The notes under the pieces: model-generated | What the model saw: the letters and a program-made list of their open reading frames with translations, nothing else | Databases searched by the model: none | Told to the model about the DNA's origin: nothing | Position numbers and translations under genes: made by a program | Part shown: in pieces, positions 45,193 through 54,459 of the stretch | Position numbering within the stretch: position 1 is the first letter of the stretch | Layout: each line of letters opens with the position of its first letter | From: Bradyrhizobium sp. SSBR45G | GTDB lineage: Bacteria; Pseudomonadota; Alphaproteobacteria; Rhizobiales; Xanthobacteraceae | Length of the DNA: 64,000 nucleotides | Direction: 5' to 3' | NCBI RefSeq assembly: GCF_030159255.1 | Contig: NZ_BSCT01000001.1 | Location: 434,001 to 498,000, forward strand

Positions 45193-45219
45193 CCAACCCG
45201 GCAAACTTTGCCGGGTTGG
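45193..45219 (-). terminator. perfect hairpin downstream of ntrX
   Basis: CCAACCCGGCAAA (45193-45205) and TTTGCCGGGTTGG (45207-45219) are perfect 13-base arms around a single base, so an AAACTTT loop would form in RNA. It begins five bases after the ntrX stop. There is no T-run on the minus strand, so it may be a factor-dependent terminator or a 3'-end stabiliser between ntrX and hfq. Confidence 0.6.
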
Positions 45220-45223
45220 CAGC

Positions 45224-46594
45224 TCAGCCCACTCCGAGCGCCTTCAGCTTGCGATGCAGGGCCGACCGTTCCATCCCGACGAACTCGGCGGTGCGCGAGA
45301 TGTTGCCGGAGAAGCGGCTGATCTGCGCAATCAGATAATCGCGCTCGAACACCTCGCGCGCCTCGCGCAGCGGCAGCCCCATGATGTGCTCGCCATTGTT
45401 GCTGGTGGGCATCGCCGGCACCATCGATCCGACGTCGGGCGGCAGCATGTCGGCCGTGATGATCACCTCCGGGCCGCCGGCCGCGAGAATCATCACGCGC
45501 TCGACATTGTTGCGCAGCTGGCGGACGTTGCCGGGCCAGACATGCGATTGCAGCACCGCCATCGCGTCCTGCCCGATCTGCCGCTTCGGCAGGCCGGTCG
45601 TGACCGAGATCTGGTCCATGAAATAGTCGATCAGCTCGGGAATGTCCTCGCGGCGCTCGGACAGCGGCGGAACCCGGATCGGAACCACGGAGAGGCGGTG
45701 GTAGAGATCCTCGCGGAAGCGGCCGGCTGCGATCTCCTCCTCCAGGTTGCGCGCCGTGGAGGAGATGATGCGCACATCAACGTGCACTTTGGTGGTGCCG
45801 CCGGCGCGCTGGAACGTCTGATCGACCAGCACGCGCAGAATCTTGTTCTGGGTCTCGCGCGGCATGTCGGCGATCTCGTCGACGAACAGCGTGCCGCCAT
45901 GGGCCTCTTCGAGCGCGCCGGTCTTGCGCGCCTGCTCGCCGTTCGACTGCTCGATGCCGAACAGCTCCTCCTCCATCCGCTCCGGCGTGATCGCAGCGGC
46001 ATTGATGACGACGAACGGACCATCGGCACGCGGAGACTGGATGTGCAGGGTGCGGGCGGCGAGCTCCTTGCCGGAGCCGGGAGGGCCAACGATCAGGATG
46101 CGGCTGTTGGCCTTGGCGGCGCGCTCGATGGTCTGGCGCAGCTGGTTCATCGACGGGGAGCGGCCGGTCATGTTGCTCGCGGTCGGCGCCAGCTGCTTGA
46201 GCTCGCGCACCTCGCGCTTCAGCCGCGAGTTCTCCAGCGCACGCGTCGCCACCAGGATCAGCCGGTCCGACTTGAACGGCTTCTCGATGAAGTCATAGGC
46301 GCCGCGCTTGATGGCGGCGACCGCAGTTTCGATGTTGCCGTGGCCGGAGATCATCACGACAGGCAGATCGGGATGATCCTTCTTGATCTGCTCCAGCAGC
46401 TGCAGGCCGTCGAGCTTGGAGCCCTGCAGCCAGATGTCGAGAAACACCAGGTTCGGTCGACGGCCGGCGATCTCGGCCAGCGCCGAATCGCTGTCACGAG
46501 CCGTTCGAGTCGTGAAGCCCTCGTCGTCCAGGATGCCGGCTACCAGCTCCCGGATATCGGCTTCGTCGTCGACAATCAGAATATCACTCGCCAT
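45224..46594 (-). CDS. ntrX: nitrogen assimilation response regulator NtrX
   Basis: A 456-residue regulator with a receiver domain (phospho-acceptor Asp53 in LVFLDIWLQGS), an AAA+ domain (Walker A GPPGSGKEL, Walker B GGTLFVDEIADMP) and a Fis-type HTH (NISRTAEFVGMERSALHRKLKALG). The sigma54-contact loop GAFTGA is absent; the equivalent region reads EQSNGEQARKTGALEEA. This loss is known for alphaproteobacterial NtrX, which acts mainly as a sigma70-type regulator. It is paired with the sensor NtrY encoded 17 bases upstream. Confidence 0.96.
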   Translation of the reverse strand: MASDILIVDDEADIRELVAGILDDEGFTTRTARDSDSALAEIAGRRPNLVFLDIWLQGSKLDGLQLLEQIKKDHPDLPVVMISGHGNIETAVAAIKRGAYDFIEKPFKSDRLILVATRALENSRLKREVRELKQLAPTASNMTGRSPSMNQLRQTIERAAKANSRILIVGPPGSGKELAARTLHIQSPRADGPFVVINAAAITPERMEEELFGIEQSNGEQARKTGALEEAHGGTLFVDEIADMPRETQNKILRVLVDQTFQRAGGTTKVHVDVRIISSTARNLEEEIAAGRFREDLYHRLSVVPIRVPPLSERREDIPELIDYFMDQISVTTGLPKRQIGQDAMAVLQSHVWPGNVRQLRNNVERVMILAAGGPEVIITADMLPPDVGSMVPAMPTSNNGEHIMGLPLREAREVFERDYLIAQISRFSGNISRTAEFVGMERSALHRKLKALGVG

Positions 46595-46611
46595 GGATCA
46601 CGCCTGTCTCG

Positions 46612-48954
46612 TCAGCTGCCGGTTGCGGCTTGGATTTTTGGTTCATCGTTGGTCGCTTGAACCGGGCTTGCGGTTTCGCCGCCCGCCTCGGTCTTCTGCG
46701 CATCGCCCGTCGCGACCGCCTGTTCTTTGCCCCCAGGCTTTGCGGCCTGGCCGGACACTGCGAACCGCAGCCGCATCCAGGCGCCGCGCTGGCCGTCGCG
46801 GAAATCGGAGGCGTCCTTCAGCTCGAGCTTGCCGCCATGGTCCTCCAGGACGCGGCCGACGATCGCAAGACCGAGACCGGTGCCCTTCGCGCGCGTCGTG
46901 ACATAAGGCTCGAGCAGTCGCTGCCGCGCCACCTTCGGCAGGCCGATGCCGTTGTCGATCACGTCGATCAGAACGTCGTCGCCCTCGCGCGAGGCCACGA
47001 CGTCGATGCGGCCCTTGCCGAGCTCCTCCTCCGGCACCACCTCGATCGCCTCGGTGGCGTTCTTGATGATGTTGGTCAGCGCCTGCGAGATCAGCCGGCG
47101 GTCGAACTGCGCGCGCAGCGGGTCCTGCTTGATGTCGGTTTCGATGTCGATCTCGGGATGCGCGACCTTCATCAGGAACACGGCCTGCCGTACCGCATCG
47201 GCAACGTCCTCGCCCTCCATCACCGGCTTCGGCATGCGCGCGAAGCGCGAGAACTCGTCGACCATTCGCCTGATGTCATCGACCTGCCGCACGATCGTAT
47301 CGGTACATTGCTCAAATATGGCCTTGTCCTCGGTGATGACCTTGCCGAATTTGCGGCGAATCCGTTCCGCGGAAAGTTGAATCGGCGTCAGCGGATTCTT
47401 GATCTCGTGGGCGATGCGGCGCGCGACGTCGCCCCAGGCCGAGGTGCGCTGCGCGGAGACGAGCTCGGTGATGTCGTCGAGCGTGATGATGTAGCTGTCG
47501 CTGGCCTGGTTGGTCTGCTCGGCGGTGACGCGCACCGACAGATTGCGCTCATGGCCGTCGCGCTGGATCGTGATCTGTCCCTGCACCAGCCGCTGCTTGC
47601 CCTCGCGCGCCGTCTTCATCATGTCGTCGAGCTCGGGCAGCACGTCCGACAGCGGATGATCGAGCACCTCCTGCTCGGCGTGACCGATCAGCTTCTCGGC
47701 GGAGCGGTTGAGAATGCCGACGCTGCCGGACGCATCGACGCCGATGATGCCGGCCGACGCCGACGACAGCACCGCCTCGATGAAGCGGCGCCGGCTGTCG
47801 ATCAATTCGCTGGCGCTGACGAGCTCGTCGCGCTGCGTCCGCAGCTCCTGCGTCATCTTGTTGAAGGTCTGGCCGAGCTGGGCGAGATCGCCTTCCGAGC
47901 GGTGCTCGGGAACCCGGACGTTGAGGTCGCCCGTGGCCACCGTATGCGCGGCGTTCATCAGCTGCCGGATCGGCGACACCAGCCAGTTGGCGAAGTTCAG
48001 GCCGATCAGCACCGAGGCCATCAGGATGGTCAGCGCGATCACCGCGAACATCAGCGCGAAGGCGACCTGGATGCCGTAGCGCCGCGACTCGACCTGGGCA
48101 TATTCGGCGACCGAGGTCTCGGTCTGCTTGAGCTGCGCGATCACGCGCGGGTCGAGCAGCCGGGCGACGTAGAGGAAGGTGTCGTTGAAGGCGCGCAGCC
48201 GGATCACGGCCGCGACATAGTTGGCGTCGGGGAACACCGCGATCTGCGGCTCGGTCTCGTTGACGTTGCTGAGGAAGTCGGCCGGCGGCGTCTGGAAGGT
48301 CTGCTGGATGCCGGTCTCGGCGGTCTCCAGCACGGTCCGATCCTTGTCGATCAGCATCGCGCCCGGAAGGTTGCGCGAGGCGGCGCTGGCGGTGAGCAGC
48401 TCGCGGAACGTGCCGCGATCCTGGTCGTAGAGCGGCCGCGCATGGGCGATATCGTTGGCCATGCCGAGGATGTCGCCGCGGATCAGCTGGGCGTGCTCAT
48501 AGGTGTAGGCGCGCGCCACCGTCAGCGAGTTCTGGATCGCCTCCTTGGCGGGGCCCGAGAACAGCCGGTCGAGGCCGCGGTCGATGGTGACGTTGGCGAC
48601 CAGCGACACCAGCACCGCCGGCAGCACCGCGATGACCGAGAACAGGCTGACGATCTGGACGTGCAGGCGCGCCGCGGCCCTGCCGCGCCGCCGCGCCTGG
48701 ACCATCTGCCAGACCTCGCGGATGATGATCCCGACCAGGATCAGGATCATGCCGGCATCGATCAGCAGGAAGGTGTTGACCACCTCGGGCGTCGGCTCGA
48801 TCGGGCTCAGGCCCACCAGCACGAAGAAGGTGAGGCATGCCGACAGCAGCGCGAACCCGACCGCCACCGGCGCCAGCCAGGTGCGCCAGGTCCAGCGCCG
48901 GCCGTCGGCAGACGATTGTTCGAAGGGGGTGGCCGAGGCCTCTGCGCTGGTCAT
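46612..48954 (-). CDS. ntrY: membrane sensor histidine kinase NtrY
   Basis: A 780-residue kinase from the ATG at 48954 (MTSAEASATPFEQS). Order: two to three N-terminal membrane helices (APVAVGFALLSACLTFFVLV, TFLLIDAGMILILVGIIIRE), a periplasmic sensing region, a further helix, a HAMP domain (SPIRQLMNAAHTVATGDLNV), a PAS domain (IEAVLSSASAGIIGVDASG), HisKA with the phospho-acceptor in [15 protein letters not shown], and HATPase (NIIKNATEAIEV, DNGIGLPK, GTGLGLAIV). It responds to nitrogen or redox state and signals to NtrX. In related genomes it follows ntrC directly; here cassette 2 separates them. Confidence 0.95.
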   Translation of the reverse strand: MTSAEASATPFEQSSADGRRWTWRTWLAPVAVGFALLSACLTFFVLVGLSPIEPTPEVVNTFLLIDAGMILILVGIIIREVWQMVQARRRGRAAARLHVQIVSLFSVIAVLPAVLVSLVANVTIDRGLDRLFSGPAKEAIQNSLTVARAYTYEHAQLIRGDILGMANDIAHARPLYDQDRGTFRELLTASAASRNLPGAMLIDKDRTVLETAETGIQQTFQTPPADFLSNVNETEPQIAVFPDANYVAAVIRLRAFNDTFLYVARLLDPRVIAQLKQTETSVAEYAQVESRRYGIQVAFALMFAVIALTILMASVLIGLNFANWLVSPIRQLMNAAHTVATGDLNVRVPEHRSEGDLAQLGQTFNKMTQELRTQRDELVSASELIDSRRRFIEAVLSSASAGIIGVDASGSVGILNRSAEKLIGHAEQEVLDHPLSDVLPELDDMMKTAREGKQRLVQGQITIQRDGHERNLSVRVTAEQTNQASDSYIITLDDITELVSAQRTSAWGDVARRIAHEIKNPLTPIQLSAERIRRKFGKVITEDKAIFEQCTDTIVRQVDDIRRMVDEFSRFARMPKPVMEGEDVADAVRQAVFLMKVAHPEIDIETDIKQDPLRAQFDRRLISQALTNIIKNATEAIEVVPEEELGKGRIDVVASREGDDVLIDVIDNGIGLPKVARQRLLEPYVTTRAKGTGLGLAIVGRVLEDHGGKLELKDASDFRDGQRGAWMRLRFAVSGQAAKPGGKEQAVATGDAQKTEAGGETASPVQATNDEPKIQAATGS

Positions 48955-49118
48955 TCCGGCAATGGGTGTGATGTGAACGCGGCACGTCCGGGGGAATCGG
49001 ACTGATGCATTCCTACCACGCTGTTGCCAAATTGCGACTAATCCGCGGCGCGGGAGCGCGTCGCGGATATGTCTCGAATATTTCTCATCTATGGCGGCCC
49101 GGGCCACCCAATTGAGGT

Positions 49119-49124
49119 ATTATA
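49119..49124 (-). promoter_or_regulatory. candidate -10 element for ntrYX
   Basis: The minus strand reads TATAAT at 49124-49119 within TTATATAAT, the only clearly AT-rich spot in the 180 bases between the ntrC fragment and ntrY. No convincing -35 is seen at the right distance. With ntrC moved away, ntrYX needs a local promoter, which is why I record it. Confidence 0.3.
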
Positions 49125-49133
49125 TAACCCCTA

Positions 49134-49353
49134 TCAGCCGCCGCTGCGGTAAACCTGGATCTCGAGGTCGCGGATCTTCTTGCGCAGCGTATTGCGATTG
49201 AGACCGAGCAGATCGGCAGCGCGGATCTGGTTGCCCCGCGTCGCCGCCAGCGCGGCGGTCAGCAGCGGGATCTCGATCTCCTTGAGGATGCGGTGATACA
49301 GGCCCGGCGGCGGTACGCCGTCCGGAAATCCCTGGAAATGCGACGAGAGGTAT
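49134..49353 (-). pseudogene. duplicated ntrC 3' end encoding only the Fis-type HTH (cassette 2 border repeat)
   Basis: 49137-49353 matches 57987-58203, the end of intact ntrC, over 217 bases with seven substitutions and no indel. The reading frame is open and codes for the last 72 residues of NtrC (from YLSSHFQGF to IQVYRSGG) with only two residue changes (D for N in [10 protein letters not shown] for D in RDLEIQV). Upstream, the frame continues to a TTG at 49412, adding a novel stretch ([20 protein letters not shown]), so a 92-residue protein made of the NtrC DNA-binding domain is possible. It lies just upstream of ntrY. Confidence 0.9.
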
Positions 49354-49439
49354 AATTTCACCGCGTCGTTGGTTGATTGCTTGGGCAGCAGTGCTGGAGC
49401 GAACTGGGCCAAGCCCGCGTGTCGCCCAGTTCGGTCGTC

Positions 49440-50159
49440 CTATCCCCCGCACGCCGTGGTCAAGTCGACGCCGGCCGTCTTCAGCAGCGGACGGATGTCG
49501 TCTGCACGCGCCGCGGTCAACCGCGTGACCGGACCGGACAAGGCGAGAGCGCCGAGCAACGCACCGCCCGGCCCGAATACGGGGGTCGCAAGCGCCGCGG
49601 AATGGGGATCCGTCACGCCGCTCGTGAAAATCGGTGGATCGATCTCCGCCGCCGTCCGGCCGCGGTCGAAGTGTCGAAGCACCTGGGCGATGGCCGATTT
49701 GTCCATCGGGCGCAGATCGCCGGGCTGAACATGCATCCGGATCTGGTTTGCGCTTTCGACCCGGAACAGGCACAGACGCTGATCGCCCCGGCGCGTGTAG
49801 AACGAGGCGGTTTCGCCCGTCGAACGCGCCAGCTGCTCCAGCACGGGGGTGACATGATCGGCAAGACCGAAGGCGTGCTGATAGCAGGCCGCAAGGCGCA
49901 TCACCTCGGCATCGAGCCGATAGCCGCCGTCGTCAACGCGCCGGATCAAACCGAAGCTTTCCAACGACAGCGCCATGCGCATCACCGTCGTCTTGATCAG
50001 CCCGGTGCGCCTGGTCAACTCGGCAAGACTCACCTCGCCGTCGCCGCGTTGAAAGGCCGTCAATACGCTCAATGCGCGGTCCACCGCAGAGACGCCCTTC
50101 AGGCCCGATGATGTCTTGGGCTTTGCGGTGTTGCTGCGGGTGCTCGATTTCTTCGCCAC
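49440..50159 (-). CDS. IclR-family transcriptional regulator of catabolic cassette 2
   Basis: A 239-residue regulator. After a basic Lys/Ser/Thr-rich leader it has the IclR winged helix (AVDRALSVLTAFQRGDGEVSLAELTRRTGLIKTTVMRMALSLESFGLI) and the IclR effector domain (GETASFYTRRGDQRLCLFRVES, PVFGPGGALLGALALSGP). The GTG start at 50159 is the longest; the HTH is intact whichever start is used. Its likely sites are the KdgR-like palindromes at 51013 and 57703. It begins about 90 bases from the ntrC fragment. Confidence 0.93.
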   Translation of the reverse strand: MAKKSSTRSNTAKPKTSSGLKGVSAVDRALSVLTAFQRGDGEVSLAELTRRTGLIKTTVMRMALSLESFGLIRRVDDGGYRLDAEVMRLAACYQHAFGLADHVTPVLEQLARSTGETASFYTRRGDQRLCLFRVESANQIRMHVQPGDLRPMDKSAIAQVLRHFDRGRTAAEIDPPIFTSGVTDPHSAALATPVFGPGGALLGALALSGPVTRLTAARADDIRPLLKTAGVDLTTACGG

Positions 50160-50251
50160 GTCCTGATTCCCGAACCGGCCGCCGATCGGACGGCCGTTTC
50201 AGGACGGTATACACATCCCCGATGCGAAGTTCACGCGATCCGAACAGTGGC

Positions 50252-50932
50252 TCAGCCCATATGTTCGACGCCGCGCTTCTTCAGCTCCTCGTCGACCCAT
50301 GAACGGTCGTTGCGACCGGCCGCGATCGCCGCAAGCTGCGTCGTCTCGGCATCGTGCTTCTTCTTCGCCGCGGCGAACACCGCCTCGGCGTCGGCGATCG
50401 GAACGCAGACGAGACCATCATCGTCGCCGAGCATGAGGTCGCCCGGATGGATCACCATGCCGTCGATCGCGATCGCGACGTTGATCTCGCCGGGGCCGTC
50501 CTTGTAGGGGCCGCGATGGGTGACGCCCGCGGCGAAGATCGGAAACCTGCCGGCGCGGATCGCAGCGGCGTCGCGGACGGAGCCGTTGATGACGACACCG
50601 CCAAGGCCGCGGCGCTCGGCGTGCGCGATCATCATCTCGCCGATCAGGGCATTGGAAAGATCACCGCCGGCATCGACCACGACGATATCGCCCGGCTCCG
50701 CCATGTCGAGCGCCTTGTGGAGCATCAGATTGTCGCCAGGGCGCGATTTCACCGTGATCGCCGGTCCCGCCAGCACGCCGCCGCCGTGCATCGGTCGCAA
50801 CCGCGGACCTGCTGCGTTCATTCGCGACATGCTGTCGCTCACATTCGCGACCGGGAGCGCCCGATAGCGCTCGACCAGGGCGGTCGAAACCTTCTGTTTC
50901 GGATTCGGATAGATGCGGAAACCGACGGTCAT
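50252..50932 (-). CDS. RraA-family aldolase/decarboxylase (4-hydroxy-4-methyl-2-oxoglutarate aldolase type)
   Basis: A 226-residue protein of the RraA fold, the family of HMG/CHA aldolases and oxaloacetate decarboxylases. It shows ANVSDSMSRM, GPAITVKSRPGDNLMLHKAL, AEPGDIVVVDAGGD, and GVVINGSVRDAAAIRAGRFPIFAAG with the Arg-Asp pair that binds pyruvate and metal. True RraA, the RNase E inhibitor, lacks these catalytic features, so an enzyme is likely. It could release pyruvate or oxaloacetate from the cassette pathway. It is transcribed away from the dehydrogenase gene, toward the IclR gene. Confidence 0.88.
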   Translation of the reverse strand: MTVGFRIYPNPKQKVSTALVERYRALPVANVSDSMSRMNAAGPRLRPMHGGGVLAGPAITVKSRPGDNLMLHKALDMAEPGDIVVVDAGGDLSNALIGEMMIAHAERRGLGGVVINGSVRDAAAIRAGRFPIFAAGVTHRGPYKDGPGEINVAIAIDGMVIHPGDLMLGDDDGLVCVPIADAEAVFAAAKKKHDAETTQLAAIAAGRNDRSWVDEELKKRGVEHMG

Positions 50933-51012
50933 GGCGTGCTCCTCATGCGATCGTCCCTGCGGCTCTGCCGATCGGCGGTTGACAAATTGAGCCGTCGCGG
51001 CGATATGTACAA

Positions 51013-51036
51013 AAAATGCAACGCCGTTTCAATTTT
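51013..51036. promoter_or_regulatory. KdgR-like palindromic operator in the aldolase/dehydrogenase divergent region
   Basis: Half-sites AAAATGCAACG and CGTTTCAATTTT form a near-palindrome with one extra A. A TTGACA at 50979-50984 and TATGTA at 51004-51009 lie just to its left, in position for a plus-strand promoter of the dehydrogenase unit, so the operator would overlap the transcription start. A cleaner copy is at 57703-57725. Confidence 0.65.
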
Positions 51037-51165
51037 AAAATGCGGCGCGGGAAACGGTCAGCATCTCGTCAAGGAGCGGGTCTGCGGCGACAATGCCGCA
51101 GTTCGGCTGTGCCGCCGTCGCGCGCCGGTCAGTGGGCGTTGCCGCCACGAAGCAGAGGCAGCAAC

Positions 51166-52146
51166 ATGCGGTACAAACTTCTCATCACCGGGCCGGCGCT
51201 CACCGCGGAGGCGGCTGCCATCGCCGCCCGGCGCGGTGCGTCGCTGGTCGACAACCCGCATTATGCGAGCCCTCGGGAGCTGGCCGAGATCGCAGCCCGC
51301 GAGCAGCCCGACGGCATCATCGTCCGGCAGGGCATGATCGATGATCAGGTGATCGGCGCCTCGGCGAAGCTGAAGGCGATCGCCAAGCACGGGGTCGGCT
51401 ATGACAACATCGACGTCGAGGCCGCCGACCGCCGCGGCATTCCCGTGTTCGTCGCCCGCGGCGCCAATTCACAGTCCGTCGCCGAGCTCGCTTTCGCCCT
51501 GATGTTCGCAGTGGCGCGGGAGATCCCGCATCTCGATGCGCGCATCAAGACCGGTCATTGGGACAAGGCGACGACGAAGGGGGCGCAGCTGTTCGGCCGC
51601 AGCCTTGGGGTCATCGGCTTCGGCGAGATCGGCCGCATTCTGGTCGGCCTGGTTCAACCGCTAAACATGCAGGTGCGCATCTTCGATCCCTACATGCCTG
51701 CGGATGCCCACGTCACGGGCGCCGTGCGAGCCGGCAGCCTCGACGAGATCCTGACGGCAAGCGACGTGATCAGCCTGCACTGCCCGTTGACACCGCAGAC
51801 CCGCAACATGATCGGCCGCGACCAGCTCGCCCGCATGCGCCGCAACGCAATCCTGATCAACACCGCGCGCGGCGGGTTGATCGACGAGGCTGCCTTGTTC
51901 AAGGCGCTGCGCGACGGCGTCATCGCCGGCGCCGGCCTGGATTCCTTTGCCGAGGAGCCCGCCAGACCCGACCTTCCGCTGCTGACCTTGCCGAACGCCG
52001 TGGTGACTCCGCATGCCGGCGCCAGCACGCAGGAAGCCCGCGACGCGATGGGCGTGATCGCAGTCAACCACGTCATGGACGTACTGGAAGGCAAGACATT
52101 CGACCGGCGAGCGATCGTGAACAAGAAGCAGCTCAGCATCGCCTGA
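51166..52146 (+). CDS. D-isomer-specific 2-hydroxyacid dehydrogenase
   Basis: A 326-residue NAD-dependent dehydrogenase from the ATG at 51166 (AGAGGCAGC upstream). It has KHGVGYDNIDVEAA, the NAD-binding GRSLGVIGFGEIGR with a downstream Asp (IFDPYMP) that favours NAD, the catalytic Arg in LINTARGGLIDE, Glu in AGAGLDSFAEEP and His in VVTPHAGAST. It is similar to phosphoglycerate and hydroxypyruvate dehydrogenases. It is the first gene of a four-gene plus-strand unit with a transporter, an exported amidohydrolase and an SMP-30 lactonase. Confidence 0.92.
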   Translation: MRYKLLITGPALTAEAAAIAARRGASLVDNPHYASPRELAEIAAREQPDGIIVRQGMIDDQVIGASAKLKAIAKHGVGYDNIDVEAADRRGIPVFVARGANSQSVAELAFALMFAVAREIPHLDARIKTGHWDKATTKGAQLFGRSLGVIGFGEIGRILVGLVQPLNMQVRIFDPYMPADAHVTGAVRAGSLDEILTASDVISLHCPLTPQTRNMIGRDQLARMRRNAILINTARGGLIDEAALFKALRDGVIAGAGLDSFAEEPARPDLPLLTLPNAVVTPHAGASTQEARDAMGVIAVNHVMDVLEGKTFDRRAIVNKKQLSIA

Positions 52147-52178
52147 GCAACGCCGATAAACAAACTTGGGAGGATAAG

Positions 52179-53516
52179 ATGGCTCAAGCTGCAGCGGCGC
52201 CGAGTGCGCTCGAACGGATCACCATGCGCCGCGTATCGTGGCGCATCATGCCATTCATCATGATCTGCTATTTGTTCGCGATACTCGATCGCGGCAATGT
52301 CGGCATGGCATCGCTGCAGATGGTGCAGGACTTGGGGATGTCGAAGGCGGTGTTCGGCTTCGGCGCCAGCCTGTTCTTCTTCTCCTATTTTCTAATGGAA
52401 GTGCCGAGCAACCTCGCCCTGCAGCGCTTTGGCGCCCGGCGCTGGATCGCGCGCATCATGATCACCTGGGGATTCATCTCGGCCGGTATGGCGTTCGTGC
52501 AAGGCCAGAACTCGTTCTACGTCATGCGCTTCATTCTCGGCGCCGCGGAGGCGGGTTTCTTTCCCGGCGTGCTGCTTTATCTGACCTATTGGCTGCCTGC
52601 GAACTATCGCGGCCGCCTTATCGCGCTGTTCGGCATCTCGATCCCGGCCGCGACCTTCATCGGCTCTCCGCTCGGTGGCCTGCTGCTGGGTCTCGACGGC
52701 ATGCTCGGCCTGCGTGGCTGGCAATGGCTGTTCATCGTCGAGGGCGTGCCGTCGGTGCTGCTCGGCCTGATCTGCCTGGCGATTCTTACTGACCGCCCCG
52801 AGGACGCGCGCTGGCTGCGCGACGACGAGCGGACCTGGCTGTGCGCGGAGCTCAACCGCGAGAAGGCCGGGCGCCCGTCGGCGGCGACTAAGACGGGCTG
52901 GGGGTCGTTCCTGGCGCTGTTGCGTAACCCCATCGTCTGGGCCATGGCCCTCGCCTGCTCCGGCGCCTCGGCCGCCGGATCGGTGCTCGGCGTCTGGCAG
53001 CCGCAATTCCTCAAATCGTTCGGTCTCACCAACCTGGAGACCGGTTTGATCAACTCGATTCCTTACGGAGTGGCCTGCGTGCTGATGGTGCTGTGGGGCC
53101 GTCACTCGGACAAGACCCGGGAACGCCGCTGGCATACCGCGCTGACGCTGCTACTGATCTCGTTCGGCTTCCTTGGTGTCTTCGTCATTCACTCCCTGAT
53201 CGGAACTGTGATCCTGCTCAGCCTGGTGCTGGTCGGTGCCTACGCATTCAAGGGCCCGTTCTGGGCGCTGTCGTCAGGCTGGCTCGGCGCCGGATCGGTG
53301 GCAGCGGGACTTGCGATGATCAATGCGGTGTCGAACCTGATCGGCGGCGGCCTCATGGTGAACATCTATGGCAGCGTGCTCGACGCGACGGGCAATTACG
53401 GCTTGGCGCTGCTGCCGATCGCGATCGTGACGATGATTGGCGCCGGACTGGTTCTCGTCATCAGCCGGTCGCGCAACGCCGAGCCGACAATTCTGGCTGC
53501 CGCGAAGGAGGCCTGA
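52179..53516 (+). CDS. MFS transporter, anion:cation symporter (ACS/phthalate permease) family
   Basis: A 445-residue, twelve-helix transporter starting at 52179 after GGGAGGATAAG. ACS-family marks are RIMPFIMICYLFAILDRGNVGMASLQM in helix 1, FFFSYFLMEVPSNLALQRFGARRWIARIM and AAEAGFFPGVLLYLTYWLPANYRGR. Members carry organic anions such as glucarate, galactonate, tartrate and phthalate. It is a paralogue of the transporter at 56311 at the other end of the cassette. The next gene starts two bases after its stop. Confidence 0.92.
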   Translation: MAQAAAAPSALERITMRRVSWRIMPFIMICYLFAILDRGNVGMASLQMVQDLGMSKAVFGFGASLFFFSYFLMEVPSNLALQRFGARRWIARIMITWGFISAGMAFVQGQNSFYVMRFILGAAEAGFFPGVLLYLTYWLPANYRGRLIALFGISIPAATFIGSPLGGLLLGLDGMLGLRGWQWLFIVEGVPSVLLGLICLAILTDRPEDARWLRDDERTWLCAELNREKAGRPSAATKTGWGSFLALLRNPIVWAMALACSGASAAGSVLGVWQPQFLKSFGLTNLETGLINSIPYGVACVLMVLWGRHSDKTRERRWHTALTLLLISFGFLGVFVIHSLIGTVILLSLVLVGAYAFKGPFWALSSGWLGAGSVAAGLAMINAVSNLIGGGLMVNIYGSVLDATGNYGLALLPIAIVTMIGAGLVLVISRSRNAEPTILAAAKEA

Positions 53517-53517
53517 C

Positions 53518-54459
53518 ATGGAGCGATCCGCTCACCTCTCGCGGCGAAGCCTGCTGCTCGGTACTGCCGCGCTCGCCGCCCTGCCCCGCCTGGGCAAAAG
53601 CCAGACCGCGGCCCCCGTGCGATGGTCGGCGGGGACCGCGCCGCCTGCGAGGAAGGCTCCGCCGCGCGCGACCGACTGCCATTTTCATACCTATGACGCC
53701 GGTTACCCCACGGCGCCGGGCGCTGCGCTCACACCGCCGGATGCGTCGCCGGACGACTACAAGGCCCTGCAACGCCGGCTCGGCACCACGCGCGGCGTGC
53801 TCGTCACGCCGTCGACCTATGGCACCGACAACAGCCTGCAGCTGGCGTCGATGACGGCGCTGGGAGCCGACAATTTCAGGATGGTCGCCGTCTTCGCCGA
53901 AGACGTTTCGGACTCCGAACTGAAGCGCCTCGACTCGCTCGGCGCCCGCGGTGTGCGCTTCAACCTGCCATTCCCCGGCCCGCTGACGATGGCTTCGCTC
54001 GAGACGCTGTCGCCGCGGCTTGCGGCGCTCGGCTGGCATTGCGAGATCAACATGCGGCCGCAACAGCTCGAGGCCGCCCAGGACCTGCTGAAGCGCCTGC
54101 CGTCGCGCATCGTGATCGATCATCTGGGGGCGTTGCCTGCCGACGGCCTCAACAGCACGTCCTATGCGATCATTCGCCGGCTGCTCGACAAGGGCAACAC
54201 CTGGGTCAAGCTGTCGGGCGCCTATCTCAACAGCCGGCCGCCTTACGCCGAGAGTGCCGGGATCACCGCGGCCTATGTCCGCGCGGCTCCGGAGCGCATG
54301 CTATGGGGCAGTGACTGGCCGCATCCGACACGGAAGGCCGACGACAAGCCTGACGATGCCGAACTGTTCGACCTGATGGCGAATGCGATGCCGGATCAGG
54401 CAACGCTGCAACGGGTCCTGGTCGACTCGCCTGCAGAGCTCTATGGATTTGCGCCATGA
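53518..54459 (+). CDS. Tat-exported amidohydrolase-2 family lactonase-like protein (copy 1)
   Basis: A 313-residue protein with a twin-arginine leader (SRRSLLLGTAALAALPRLGKS) and a TIM-barrel amidohydrolase of the 2-pyrone-4,6-dicarboxylate lactonase (LigI) type: DCHFHTYDAGYP near the start, GVLVTPSTYGTDN, GARGVRFNLPFPGPLT, RIVIDHLGALP, and the terminal WGSDWPHP with the metal-binding Asp. LigI-like enzymes open lactones and do so in the cytosol; here export is predicted. It is a paralogue of the gene at 55385. Its stop overlaps the lactonase gene start by four bases. Confidence 0.88.
   Translation: MERSAHLSRRSLLLGTAALAALPRLGKSQTAAPVRWSAGTAPPARKAPPRATDCHFHTYDAGYPTAPGAALTPPDASPDDYKALQRRLGTTRGVLVTPSTYGTDNSLQLASMTALGADNFRMVAVFAEDVSDSELKRLDSLGARGVRFNLPFPGPLTMASLETLSPRLAALGWHCEINMRPQQLEAAQDLLKRLPSRIVIDHLGALPADGLNSTSYAIIRRLLDKGNTWVKLSGAYLNSRPPYAESAGITAAYVRAAPERMLWGSDWPHPTRKADDKPDDAELFDLMANAMPDQATLQRVLVDSPAELYGFAP

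Noticed and set aside
45224..46594. NtrX as a broken sigma54 activator
   Set aside because: The lack of GAFTGA is a known property of alphaproteobacterial NtrX, not a local defect.
46630..49005. 791-codon plus-strand frame over ntrY
   Set aside because: Antisense of ntrY; the protein is Asp/His/Arg/Leu-rich in the way typical of reverse-complemented codons of high-GC genes.
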